A stretch of 54,139 nucleotides of DNA from Deltaproteobacteria bacterium. Its GTDB lineage: Bacteria; Desulfobacterota; Binatia; UBA9968. Of the stretch, positions 1 to 8,841 are shown piece after piece; positions within the stretch are counted from its first letter, which is position 1; each line of letters starts with the position of its first letter. Under the pieces are notes generated by a model. The model was not told the DNA's origin, did no database searches, and saw only the letters and a list, made by a program, of their open reading frames with translations. The position numbers and the translations under genes are program-made. Location of the stretch: the NCBI GenBank assembly GCA_009692615.1, contig SHYW01000022.1, positions 1 to 54,139 on the forward strand. Direction: 5' to 3'.

Positions 1-87
1 TGCGGCCTCAACCACGGTGATCTCGCTGCGATATACTCGTTGAATTATGTCTAGTCGTTTCTCGTCTTTCATTGTCAGGGTTGTCAT
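1..87 (-). CDS. Transposase, N-terminal fragment (cut by window edge)
   Basis: On the minus strand an ATG at 87-85 opens 29 codons to the window edge without a stop. The peptide includes MKDEKRLDIIQRVYRSEI followed by TVVEAA. This is the short helical start of transposases that have an N-terminal helix-turn-helix (a 'xxEAAxxLGVSxRQ' motif is expected next, just outside the window). It lies 42 bp inside the terminal repeat, as expected for a transposase start. An internal ATG at codon 6 is an alternative start. Only the N-terminus is visible, so the catalytic type cannot be judged. Confidence 0.6.
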   Translation of the reverse strand, partial: MTTLTMKDEKRLDIIQRVYRSEITVVEAA

Positions 88-129
88 CCTTCCACCCTGA
101 CATAATTACGTTGCCGTTAACCCCTGACA
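1..129 (-). mobile_element. Partial insertion sequence (ISNCY/IS21-like), transposase-5' end
   Basis: The terminal repeat, read inward from 129 towards 94, is TGTCAGGGG then TTAACGGCAACG and ends with a second TGTCAGGGT. A nearly identical terminus (TGTCATG, TTAACAGCAACG, TGTCAGGGT) starts at 54014. Each end therefore has two TGTCA boxes about 21-24 bp apart. The element body runs off the left edge. Its transposase starts at 87 and reads outward on the minus strand. The family assignment is from memory of elements with similar ends and N-termini and is not certain; calling it an IS end is well supported by the matching second copy. Confidence 0.8.
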
Positions 130-202
130 TAATCACTTTGCTACAACAGTTAGCAAAACCTTACGTTGACCCCCTGTGGTTAGCGTGTTAGATTTTGCCA
201 CG

Positions 203-1948
203 ATGAGTACAGGCATTTTACGGACAGTCGGCTTGCTTACGGTGCTGTCCGGCTGCGCTACGGCGGTGCCTGAGCTTGTCGTTCCTCCCGACGGTATCTC
301 CTGGTCTCCCAACGCGCCGTTCCGCGATCAGCCTAAGGCTGAAATATCCGCCGAAGCGCGCGCCTTCAACCATTTTCTCCGCGGCCATCAACTGATCAGC
401 GAGGGCAACTTCGACGGCGCGCTCAAAGAACTCGAAGCGGCGGCGGCGGCGAACCCGGACGAGGCTTTTTTGCAGTTCCGTCTGGCGTCGTTTTATCTCC
501 GTCGCGGCGAGATGAAAAAGGCGCTGGTGGCGGCTGAAGCGGCTGCCAAGCTTGAGCCCAAGAGCGCCGAGCATCATCTGCTTTTGGCCGGTCTCTATTC
601 CTCCCTTGGCGAGACCCAAAAGGGGCTGAGCGAATATAACGAAGTGCTCAAGCTCGACGACAAGAATCAGGAAGCACGCCTGTACTTGGGGGCGTTGTAC
701 TTGCAAATCGAGGACTATGCCCGGGCCACTCAGAGGTTGGAGGAGCTGTTAAAGCTCGATCCCGATTCGGCGCTGGGCCACTATTATCTCGGCCGGGTGC
801 GCGCTAAGAGCAAGCTTTATCTAGCTGCCGAGCAGAGCTTTCGCAAGGCGCTGGAGTTCAATCCCAAATCCGAAGCGGTTTTGATGGACTTGGCGTTGGT
901 TTACGAATTGGAAGGCAAAACCGAGGACGCGATTCAGACCTATCAGCGCTTGCTGCAGGTGAATGCGCAGAACGGCTGGGCGCGCAAACGGTTGGGTGAG
1001 CTGTACGTTGGGCAAAATAAACTCGACGACGCCATGCGCCAGTTCGAAACCCTTCAAGGTTCCGAGAGCGATCCGCGCGAAACCCGCATTAAAATCGGTC
1101 TGATCTCTTTTGAGAAGGGCGATTTCGAGCGCGCCGCCACCGAATTCAATCTTGTCCTCGCCGGTGACCCCGACAACGACCGGGCGCGCTATTATCTCGG
1201 CGCCACCTACATTGAATTGAAATCCGACGACAAGGCGCTGGAGGCCTTTGAGCGGGTGCCGGAAAAAAGCGAGCTCTACGCCGACTCCCGTCTGCAAGCC
1301 GCTTATCTGTACGACCGCAAAGAGCAGATTCAAAAAGCCATCGAAGTATTGCAGCCGGCGCTCAAGAAACGCAACGACCGCAAGGAGCTATACGCTTTTC
1401 TGAGCGCGCTCTATCGTAAGTCGAAGGACTTTCCGAAAGCGATTCAATCCATGGAACGGGTCGTGGTGCTCGATCCCAAAAGCGATGAAGCGCATTTTCA
1501 GTTGGGCGCGCTTTACGACGAAGTAAAAAATAAAGACAAGTCGATCGCCGCGATGAAAAAAGCCATCGAGATCAATCCTAAAAACGCCCCGGCGCTGAAT
1601 TACTTGGGCTACACCTGGGCCGAGATGGGCGTGCAGCTCGATGAGGCCGAAGACTTGATCCAGCGGGCGCTCAAGATTCAGCCCGACGACGGTTTTTACA
1701 TCGACAGTCTGGGCTGGGTGTACTACCAGCGCGGCGATTATCCCAAGGCGGTGGAGCAGTTGGAGCGCGCCGTAGAATTGACTGCCGACGATCCGACCAT
1801 CATCGAGCATCTCGCCGATGCCTACGATAAAGCCGGCAAGTCCGATCGCGCGCTGACGCGCTATCGTGACGCGCTCAAACGCACCAAGGAAGCCGAGCAG
1901 AGCAAGCGCATCCGCGACAAGATTTCCCGCCTGGAGAAAAAGGCTTGA
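203..1948 (+). CDS. TPR-repeat outer-membrane lipoprotein
   Basis: Tetratricopeptide-repeat protein of 581 residues. The ATG at 203 is preferred over an in-frame GTG at 176 because it places a lipoprotein signal at the very N-terminus: a hydrophobic stretch ending in the lipobox LSGC with Cys18. After a short linker come about 14 tandem 34-residue TPR units (recurring A...Y..LG..Y pattern) running almost to the C-terminus, which ends in a basic helix. TPR solenoids are protein-protein scaffolds; no enzymatic domain is visible. The next lipoprotein gene overlaps its stop (TTGA), so the two are probably co-translated. The insertion-sequence end lies only about 70 bp upstream, so the native promoter may have been replaced. 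The precise role is unknown; assembly or trafficking of envelope proteins is a guess from the partner gene. Confidence 0.85.
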   Translation: MSTGILRTVGLLTVLSGCATAVPELVVPPDGISWSPNAPFRDQPKAEISAEARAFNHFLRGHQLISEGNFDGALKELEAAAAANPDEAFLQFRLASFYLRRGEMKKALVAAEAAAKLEPKSAEHHLLLAGLYSSLGETQKGLSEYNEVLKLDDKNQEARLYLGALYLQIEDYARATQRLEELLKLDPDSALGHYYLGRVRAKSKLYLAAEQSFRKALEFNPKSEAVLMDLALVYELEGKTEDAIQTYQRLLQVNAQNGWARKRLGELYVGQNKLDDAMRQFETLQGSESDPRETRIKIGLISFEKGDFERAATEFNLVLAGDPDNDRARYYLGATYIELKSDDKALEAFERVPEKSELYADSRLQAAYLYDRKEQIQKAIEVLQPALKKRNDRKELYAFLSALYRKSKDFPKAIQSMERVVVLDPKSDEAHFQLGALYDEVKNKDKSIAAMKKAIEINPKNAPALNYLGYTWAEMGVQLDEAEDLIQRALKIQPDDGFYIDSLGWVYYQRGDYPKAVEQLERAVELTADDPTIIEHLADAYDKAGKSDRALTRYRDALKRTKEAEQSKRIRDKISRLEKKA

Positions 1949-2769
1949 TCCCGTTTCACCGGCACGGGGCCGCGATTTCACTTCGCACCCGGCCAATTTT
2001 TTTATCCATCACGTTCGCGGTTTTATTTTCAGCGTGCACCACTACCGTGGCGCCGCCGATCATGCCGCAATTGCCGGCGCCGCGCTGGGAATCGGCGAAA
2101 CTGATCGAAGCCCTCGGCCAGCGCCGCGCGCAGTTCAGCTCGCTGCGTTCTTTAGCGCGCATCAACTACGTCGGTCCCGAAGGCAAGCATGGCTTCGACG
2201 AAGCGGTGCTCGTGCAGCGCCCGGACCGATTGCGTTTGGAAACCTTGTCGATGTTGGGCGCGATCTTGATCGTCACCGCCAACGATAAAGAAATGATCGG
2301 TTATCATCCGCGCGAAGGCGTGCTGGTGCGCGGCCAGAGTTCGAAAGCGAACCTGCTGCGCTACACGCAAATCCCGCTGGAGTTGGACGAAATCACCGCC
2401 TTGCTCGCCGGCTTGCCGCCGGTGGACGGCGCGCTGGCGTGGCGCCAAGAGGGCAACGCGTTGATATTCTCCGCCAACGGGCTGCGCAAAGATAGCGTAG
2501 CTTTTGAATCCCAGTTGCTGGTGCCGACCCAGTGGCAGCGCTTCGACGGCAACGGCGCGGTGGAATTGACCGCGCTTTTTTCCGACTACATTTCCACGCC
2601 GGCCGGTTTGTTTCCGTCGAAGATTAATTTGGATGCGCCGCTGCAAAGTAAGAAGCTGGAAATCCGCTTTCAGGAGCCGGAACTCAATCCGACGATTCCG
2701 GCCGACTCCTTTTCCCAACAAAAGCCGGCTCATGTGCAAGAAATCCCCATCGAGATGATCGGTAGTTAA
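1945..2769 (+). CDS. LolA/LolB-fold lipoprotein (DUF4292-like)
   Basis: A 274-residue predicted lipoprotein. A twin-basic N-terminus is followed by a hydrophobic segment and a cysteine at residue 31 (LFSAC). Phe at -3 makes the lipobox slightly atypical. The mature part resembles DUF4292/LolB-type proteins: a repeated beta pattern, the family-like segment DRLRLETLSMLGAIL, and a C-terminal FPSKINLD strand. Such proteins form an open half-barrel that binds lipid or lipoprotein tails at the outer membrane; binding here is inferred. The start is a TTG sharing bases with the TGA of the upstream TPR gene, implying translational coupling. The transporter binding-protein gene follows after 2 bp. Confidence 0.7.
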   Translation: MIPFHRHGAAISLRTRPIFLSITFAVLFSACTTTVAPPIMPQLPAPRWESAKLIEALGQRRAQFSSLRSLARINYVGPEGKHGFDEAVLVQRPDRLRLETLSMLGAILIVTANDKEMIGYHPREGVLVRGQSSKANLLRYTQIPLELDEITALLAGLPPVDGALAWRQEGNALIFSANGLRKDSVAFESQLLVPTQWQRFDGNGAVELTALFSDYISTPAGLFPSKINLDAPLQSKKLEIRFQEPELNPTIPADSFSQQKPAHVQEIPIEMIGS

Positions 2770-2771
2770 AA

Positions 2772-4544
2772 ATGTTTGCGCGACGTTGGTGTTTCATTCT
2801 TGCAATTCTGTTTGTCACCGGCTGCGGCGACAAGAGCGAAGTCAAAGTCGCCGACGCGCCGACCACCGCGAGCGCGAAAGAAACCGGCAAGCCGGTCACG
2901 GGAGATTGGCTGGTCGCTCATAGTCTTAGCGATCCTGAACAATTGAATCCACTGACCAGTAACGATGCCTCTTCCAACGAGGTGTTGGGATTTATTTTAG
3001 AGAGCCTGCTGACTCGAAATCCGCGAACCTTAGAGATCAAACCTCTGATCGCCGAAGCGCGCCCGGAAATCGCACAAGATAAACTGACTTACACTTTTCG
3101 CATTCGGCAAGACGCCCGCTTTCAAGATGGACGCCCGCTTACCGGCGAAGACATCTTGTTTAGCGTCAAGGCTATCAAGTGCCCTTTTGTCAATGCGCCG
3201 TTTCTGCGCGTCTACTTCAATTCTCTGGTCGACGCTCAACTGATCGATCCCTATACGATTCGCTTCATCACCAAGGAACCCTACTTTCTGAACGAAAGCG
3301 TGCTCGGCGGAGTCACGGTGTTGCCGCGCCACTACTACGATCCGGAAAATCTCTTGCAGCGGGTGGCGGTGCGCGATCTCGGCCAAGATCCAGCCAAGTT
3401 GCCCGGCGAGGTAAAAAGATTCGCCGATCAGTTCAACAAAAACTATAGCCGCAACCCCATGGGGAGCGGGCCGTATAAGTTTAACCTCTGGAAAACCGGC
3501 CGCGAGCTTGGATTGCAGCGCGACAAAAATTATTGGGGCAACGGCAAGGCGGGGATAGATCAACCCCATTTGGATCGCCTCAAGTTTCGCGTGGTGAACA
3601 ATTTTGATGCTGCTTTGGTCAGACTCAAAAGCGGCAGCATCGATTTTATGGAGGCGCTGCAACCGGTCCAAGTGATGCGCGGCACTGACAGTGAAAGATT
3701 CAAGCGCGAGTTCAAAAAGTACGAGTACTACGCGCCGACCTATTCCTACATCGGCTGGAACAACGACCATCCGATCTTTCGCGATAAGCGGGTTCGCCAG
3801 GCGATGACCTATTTGACCAATCGCGAACAAATCGTCAAAAGCGTTTTGTTCGGCCTCGGCGAAGTCGTCAACAGCCATATTTATCTATTCCGACCGGAGT
3901 ACGACAAAACCCTGCCGAGTTATCCCTTTGATCCGGCCAAGGGGATGGCGTTACTTGCCGAAGCGGGCTGGAAGGACACCGACGGCGATGGCATTCTGGA
4001 TAAAGTCATTGATGGCAAAAAAGTTCCATTTAGTTTCGAGATCAAAATCAATTCAGGTAATGCGGTGCGTAAAAGTGTTGCCTTGGTGCTCTTGGACGAG
4101 TTAAGAAAACACGGCATCGATGCGAGAGTTCGTGAGTTGGACTGGACGATATTTCTAAATGACGTCAAGAACCACCAATTCGATGCGATGGTGCTCGGTT
4201 GGCAGATGTCGACCACCGAGCCCGATGCCTATCAGGTTTGGCACTCGTCGCAAGCAGCTAACAAAGGCTCCAACGCGATCAGTTATAAGAACTCGCGGGT
4301 GGACGAAATTTTGGAATTGTATCGGCGCGAGTTCGACGCGCAAAAACGAATTAAGCTATACAATGAGTTTCAGAAAATTATCAGCGACGAACAGCCCTAC
4401 ACGTTTTTATATCTGCCGAAGCGGGTCTCAGCGCTGCAGCGCCGTTTCGCCGGCGTCGAGATTTTCCCCGACGGACTTCGACCGGTCGACTGGTGGGTTC
4501 CCTTGGCAGGACAAAAGTACGCGACGACGGCTACCGCCAATTAA
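2772..4544 (+). CDS. Peptide ABC transporter substrate-binding lipoprotein (SBP family 5)
   Basis: A 590-residue extracytoplasmic binding protein of the DppA/OppA class. The signal ends in FVTGC with Cys18. The fold hallmarks are present: SLSDPEQLNPLTSNDASS near the start of the mature protein, the NPRTLEIKPLIAE segment, FRIRQDARFQDGRPLTGED (the family signature), and the C-terminal region around QPYTFLYLPKRV. It should capture di/oligopeptides or similar solutes and deliver them to the two permeases encoded directly downstream (6 bp gap). The length is usual for the family. The matching ATPases are not adjacent; the likely pair is at 15944-18022. Specificity cannot be read from sequence. Confidence 0.92.
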   Translation: MFARRWCFILAILFVTGCGDKSEVKVADAPTTASAKETGKPVTGDWLVAHSLSDPEQLNPLTSNDASSNEVLGFILESLLTRNPRTLEIKPLIAEARPEIAQDKLTYTFRIRQDARFQDGRPLTGEDILFSVKAIKCPFVNAPFLRVYFNSLVDAQLIDPYTIRFITKEPYFLNESVLGGVTVLPRHYYDPENLLQRVAVRDLGQDPAKLPGEVKRFADQFNKNYSRNPMGSGPYKFNLWKTGRELGLQRDKNYWGNGKAGIDQPHLDRLKFRVVNNFDAALVRLKSGSIDFMEALQPVQVMRGTDSERFKREFKKYEYYAPTYSYIGWNNDHPIFRDKRVRQAMTYLTNREQIVKSVLFGLGEVVNSHIYLFRPEYDKTLPSYPFDPAKGMALLAEAGWKDTDGDGILDKVIDGKKVPFSFEIKINSGNAVRKSVALVLLDELRKHGIDARVRELDWTIFLNDVKNHQFDAMVLGWQMSTTEPDAYQVWHSSQAANKGSNAISYKNSRVDEILELYRREFDAQKRIKLYNEFQKIISDEQPYTFLYLPKRVSALQRRFAGVEIFPDGLRPVDWWVPLAGQKYATTATAN

Positions 4545-4550
4545 GCGAAC

Positions 4551-5582
4551 ATGGGTCATTATTTAATTCAACGCACCCTATTGATGATTCCGACCTTCAT
4601 CGGCATCACTTTGATCGGTTTTTTGATCATGCGGTTAGCGCCGGGCGATCCGGCCGAGTTGCGCGCCGCGGGCGGTCTTGGCGCCGCGGCGGGCGGCGGT
4701 ATCTCGGTCGAGAAACGCGGCTCGGTGGATGAGGCCGTTGCGCAATGGCGCGCCCAGTACGGGCTCGATAAGCCGCTCCACGTTCAATATGCGGTGTGGC
4801 TCAAAAATCTTTTCACCTTGAATTTTGGCGAGTCGTTCAAGGACAATCAATCGGTCTGGGGAAAGATTCTTGAAAGACTTCCGGTCACCGTCAAATTAAA
4901 TCTTTGGTCGATTCTGGTGGTTTACTTGGTCGCAATCCCGTTGGGTGTTTATTCGGCAACCCATCCAAATTCATTCGGCGATCAGGTCACGACATTGGCG
5001 GCGTTTGTGCTGTTTGCGGTGCCGCTGGTTTGGGCGGCGACGATGGCGATTGTGTTTATCTGCGGCGGCGATTTTTACTACTTGTTTCCGCCCGGCGGGT
5101 TGGAGTCGCTCGATTTTACCGATGATTGGCCTGTTTGGAAGCAGCTTAAAGACCACGCCTGGCATCTCTTTCTGCCGGTGGTGTTACTGTCATATGACGG
5201 TTTTGCCGGTATGTCGCGCTACATGAGATCAAGCATGCTCGAAGTGTTGGGCCAAGATTACGTTCAAGTCGCCAGAGCTAAAGGCTTGCCCGAGGGCATT
5301 GTCATTGCGAAACATGTGCTGCGTAATTCGCTGATCCCGCAGGTGACGATTCTGGCGTCGATCCTACCGGGAGTGATTGGCGGCAGCGTCATCATTGAAA
5401 CGATTTTTTCCATCCCTGGTTTGGGACAGCTCGGTTTCGAATCGGTGCTGGCGCGCGACTATCCAACCGTGCTGGCGCTGTTCACGGTGAGCGCGGTTTT
5501 AACTCTTTTTGGTATTTTGCTTTCCGATATCCTATTGGCGGCCGTGGACCCGCGCATCGCTTTCGGACGTCGCCAACAATGA
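4551..5582 (+). CDS. dppB: Peptide ABC transporter permease, DppB/OppB type
   Basis: Inner-membrane permease of 343 residues. It begins with the typical N-terminal helix (LIQRTLLMIPTFIGITLIGF), then a periplasmic stretch, then five further helices. The EAA loop that contacts the ATPase is visible around residues 227-262 (LGQDYVQVARAKGLPEG ... HVLRNSLIPQ). A glycine/alanine-rich insert (residues about 41-58) in the first periplasmic loop is longer than in the Escherichia coli protein. It is followed by a 4-bp ATGA overlap with the second permease, so the two subunits are probably made in equal amounts. The substrate is inferred to be peptides; nickel or glycoside importers share the same permease family. 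Confidence 0.9.
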   Translation: MGHYLIQRTLLMIPTFIGITLIGFLIMRLAPGDPAELRAAGGLGAAAGGGISVEKRGSVDEAVAQWRAQYGLDKPLHVQYAVWLKNLFTLNFGESFKDNQSVWGKILERLPVTVKLNLWSILVVYLVAIPLGVYSATHPNSFGDQVTTLAAFVLFAVPLVWAATMAIVFICGGDFYYLFPPGGLESLDFTDDWPVWKQLKDHAWHLFLPVVLLSYDGFAGMSRYMRSSMLEVLGQDYVQVARAKGLPEGIVIAKHVLRNSLIPQVTILASILPGVIGGSVIIETIFSIPGLGQLGFESVLARDYPTVLALFTVSAVLTLFGILLSDILLAAVDPRIAFGRRQQ

Positions 5583-6616
5583 GCGCTACGCAATCGAACA
5601 ACGCCGCGGAAACGGCTCAGGGGTTGTGGTCGGACGTTTGGAAACGCTTCAAGCGCAATCCCATCGCGCTGGCGGGTTTCTGCGTCGTTTGCATCCTCGC
5701 GCTCATGGCTTTGTTTGCCGATTTTCTTGCCAACGACAAGCCTTACTATACGGTATACAAAAGCAAGGCGTACTTTCCGATCCTGCGCGACTATCTTGTC
5801 GAAACCAAGCTTAGCCAGTGGCCCGCGGAGCTTTTGAACGTTGAATTTAGAAAACTTGAAGGCGCCAAATCATTTTTTCCGCCGATTCCGTACCGTCCGA
5901 GCAACATCAACCTGCTCGAACCGCTGGAGCCGCCATCGGCGAAACATTGGTTTGGCACTGACAAGCTCGGCCGCGATGTCATGGCAGGCATGATTCACGG
6001 TTCGCGAGTCTCGTTGTCCATCGGTTTCGTCGCTGTCGGCATCGCGGTCGCCATCGGCGTGGTTCTCGGCGCCATCGCCGGTTATTTCGGTTCATGGATC
6101 GACTTGATTGTTTCTCGGTTATTCGAGGTAATGCTGTCGATCCCGACATTTTTTCTGCTGATAACGATCGCGGCGCTGCTGCCGCCGAGCATTTTTTTGA
6201 CTATGGCGATCATCGGCCTGACCAGTTGGGTCGGCATCGCGCGCTTCACGCGTAACGAATTTCTGAAAATTAGGAACCTGGATTACGTCACCTCGGCGAT
6301 TGCGCTCGGCGCTTCCGACCGCAAAGTCATGTTCCGCCACATTCTTCCCAACGCCCTGGCGCCGGTGATCGTCTCGGTCGTGCTCGGCATCGCCGGCGCG
6401 ATTCTGGTCGAATCGAGTTTGAGTTTTCTCGGCATCGGCGTCCCTGCGGAATTGGTGACCTGGGGCTCGATTCTCCACGAGGCCAGTAGCACGACCTTCG
6501 CCTGGTGGCTGGCGGTGTTTCCCGGCTTCGCCATCTTCATCACGGTGCTGGCCTACTATTTGGTCGGCGAAGGTTTGCGCGAAGTGCTCGATCCCCGTCT
6601 ACGCGGCTTGCGTTAG
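5579..6616 (+). CDS. dppC: Peptide ABC transporter permease, DppC/OppC type
   Basis: Second permease subunit, 345 residues. The N-terminal OppC_N segment (WKRFKRNPIALAGFCVV) precedes the first membrane helix. A long periplasmic region ending in HWFGTDKLGRDVM, a strong OppC signature, leads to five more helices. The EAA motif lies around residues 226-258 (LDYVTSAIALGASDRK). The region between residues 45 and 125 is longer than in E. coli DppC. The start ATG overlaps the TGA of the first permease. No ATPase gene follows; instead an unrelated binding protein starts 54 bp downstream. Confidence 0.9.
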   Translation: MSATQSNNAAETAQGLWSDVWKRFKRNPIALAGFCVVCILALMALFADFLANDKPYYTVYKSKAYFPILRDYLVETKLSQWPAELLNVEFRKLEGAKSFFPPIPYRPSNINLLEPLEPPSAKHWFGTDKLGRDVMAGMIHGSRVSLSIGFVAVGIAVAIGVVLGAIAGYFGSWIDLIVSRLFEVMLSIPTFFLLITIAALLPPSIFLTMAIIGLTSWVGIARFTRNEFLKIRNLDYVTSAIALGASDRKVMFRHILPNALAPVIVSVVLGIAGAILVESSLSFLGIGVPAELVTWGSILHEASSTTFAWWLAVFPGFAIFITVLAYYLVGEGLREVLDPRLRGLR

Positions 6617-6670
6617 TCCGGCGCTTTCTGTTAATTCGAATATCCACTATTTGTCGTCGGAGAATTCTCT

Positions 6671-7651
6671 ATGATGCGCAGTCGCATGATCGCCGCGTTG
6701 CTGGCGCTGTTGCTCAATCCCAATTCGCTGTGGGCGCAAATCACCAAACCGATCTACGTTTCCTTGCCCGGCCCCGGCAATGTCCAGCATCTCGCTTACG
6801 CCGTCGCCAAGGAGAAAAAATTCTACGAAGAGATGGGCTTGAGCAACGTCAACATCGTCGTGCTGCGCGGCAACGCCATGAACGTGCAGGCGTTGATGTC
6901 GGGCAGCGTGCACTATTCGTCCGCTTTCGGGCCGTCCATGCAGGCGATGTTCAAGGGCGAGCAGATTCGCGTGCTGCTGCAAATCTTCAGTCAGATCCCC
7001 TTCGGCTTGATCGTCAACCCGGAGATCAAGCGGCTCGAAGATTTGAAAGGCAAAAAGCTCGCCGTCACCTTCGGCGGTTCCACGTATAGCGTCTTGCAGG
7101 CGCTGTTGGCCAAACATGGCTTCAACGAAAAGTTCGCCGAGTATTTGAACATCCCCGACAACGAAGGCAAGGCGGTGGCGCTGGTGCAGGGCCGGGCGGC
7201 GGGCGCTTTGTTCGCGCCGCCGACCGATCGGCCGTTGTTAAAAGCCAGCTTCAAGCGGCTGCTCTACATGGGCGACGAGTTCAAAAATATTCCCTTCAGC
7301 GCGCTGCAAGCGATGAACAAGCAAGTGCAGGACGAACCGGAGATGACCCAGCGCATGGTCAACGCGGTGCTGAAAGCGCTCTACTGGATTCGCGCCAATC
7401 GCGAGGGCGCCATGGACATCATTATGAAAACCGGCCGCTTGAACGAGCGCGAGATCGCCGCGTCGCTCTACGATCTGATGCGCGATGCCTATATTCCCTC
7501 GCTCAGCCCCGAAGGACTTTATAAGCGCGCCGAATTGGAATTTGCCGTGCTTAAAGAAAATCCGAATTTCAAGCCGGAACAGTTTGTCGACGACCGCTTC
7601 TACAAAGCGGCAGTGAAACTTTTGGCCAAGGAAGCCGGCGTGAAATTGTAG
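6671..7651 (+). CDS. NMT1/THI5-type ABC substrate-binding protein, no transporter partner nearby
   Basis: A 326-residue secreted binding protein of the TauA/SsuA/NMT1 superfamily. A Sec signal peptide is cleaved near residue 22 (LWA-Q). The mature chain shows the family pattern: GPGNVQHLAYAVAKEKKFYE at the first lobe, RLEDLKGKKLAVTFGGST at the hinge, and a helical C-terminus. GGAGAA lies 5-10 bp before the ATG. Family members bind small organic ions such as sulfonates, pyrimidines or aromatic acids; the ligand here is unknown. No TauB/TauC-like subunits are near, so it either shares another transporter or works without one. The hydrolase gene starts 9 bp downstream, suggesting one transcript and related substrates. 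Confidence 0.85.
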   Translation: MMRSRMIAALLALLLNPNSLWAQITKPIYVSLPGPGNVQHLAYAVAKEKKFYEEMGLSNVNIVVLRGNAMNVQALMSGSVHYSSAFGPSMQAMFKGEQIRVLLQIFSQIPFGLIVNPEIKRLEDLKGKKLAVTFGGSTYSVLQALLAKHGFNEKFAEYLNIPDNEGKAVALVQGRAAGALFAPPTDRPLLKASFKRLLYMGDEFKNIPFSALQAMNKQVQDEPEMTQRMVNAVLKALYWIRANREGAMDIIMKTGRLNEREIAASLYDLMRDAYIPSLSPEGLYKRAELEFAVLKENPNFKPEQFVDDRFYKAAVKLLAKEAGVKL

Positions 7652-7660
7652 GAGCAAAAA

Positions 7661-8787
7661 ATGGCGGAAAAAACTCTCGACGAAATCAAAGCGGAAATTT
7701 TTCATCGCGCCGGACGGATCAATCCGTTCGAGCGGGTGAAAAAAGCTGACGTCGAGCAAGTGATGAAGAGTTTGAGCAGCCTCGATTCAGATCTCTGGGG
7801 GCGCGAGTGGGGCAAGTTCGGCGCGCAGTACGAAGCCCAAGGCGACGAACAAGAGAAGCAAGGCAACAAGAAAGAAGCCGGCGAAACATTTTACTTGGCC
7901 TACGAATATTACCGCATCGGCCGTTATCCGGTGCCGAGCAGTCCGGAGAAAATGACTTGCTACAAAGGCGCGCTGCGGACGTTTCTCAAGGCCGCGCCAT
8001 ACATGGACCCGCCGTTGGAGCGCTGCGAGATCCCCTTCGAAGGAAAAAAAGTTGTCGGTTATCTGCAAGTGCCCAAAGGCGTGAGCCGTCCGCCGGTGGT
8101 GATGCACTGGGGCGGCGTGGATGGCTGGAAAGAAGATCGGCGCACCAACAGCGACGTGCTGCTCGATAAGGGGTTGGCTTGCTTCACCATCGACATGCCC
8201 GGCGCCGGCGAAAATCCTTGCCTTGGGAATGACCCCCACGCCGAGCGGACATTTTCCGCGGCGATGGATTATCTCGAAAGCCGCGCCGACATCGACGGCA
8301 AGCGCATCGCTTGCATGGGCGGCAGCTTCGGCGGCTACTGGGCCGCCAAGCTCGCGCATACCGAACCCAAACGTCTGCGCGGCGCAGTTAACTGGGGCGC
8401 TGGCATACATCGGACGTTTCAAGAAGAGTGGCTGCGGCCGGCGTTGACGCTGACGGCGTCGCAATATTTGATGGGGCCGGCGAGTCTTTTGGATGCGCGC
8501 TCCTACATTTTTGGTGTAAAGTCGCTGGAAGAAGTGCTCAAGATCGCGCCGACGCTTTCGCTGGTGGCGCAGGGTTTGATCGACCAGCCCTGCGCGCCGC
8601 TTCTCTGCATCAATGGCAAAGAAGACGACCAGCATCCGATCAGCGATCTGTATCTGCTCGCCGAGCACGGCAGTCCGAAGGATCTGCGCATCATCCCGGC
8701 GCCGGCCACATGGGACGCAAGAAGGGCGAATCGAACGACGAAGTGGTGCGCATCGTAACCACTTGGCTAAAAGAAAAACTAGCGTAG
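7661..8787 (+). pseudogene. Alpha/beta hydrolase with C-terminal frameshift (copy 1)
   Basis: An alpha/beta-hydrolase of the FrsA-like/DUF1100 kind with a helical N-terminal cap (residues 1-115). The nucleophile elbow is MGGSFGGYW with Ser222, and the acid-loop region is NGKEDDQHP near residue 323. The open frame ends at 8758 with an aberrant tail. The expected end (GHMGRKKGESN ... VTTWLKEKLA) continues in another frame to a stop at 8785-8787. The switch must lie near 8692-8706 in a CCGGCGCCGGCC tract, consistent with loss of one base. The lost segment carries the catalytic histidine (CAC 8707-8709), so the product as read should be inactive. The paralogue at 14451-15657 gives the reference for the expected C-terminus (FPGGHMGQ). 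A sequencing error is a real alternative. Confidence 0.75.
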
Positions 8788-8841
8788 TGTATTTGAAATC
8801 TGAAATCTGGAATTTGAAATTCCGAACAAAGTGAGGATGAC

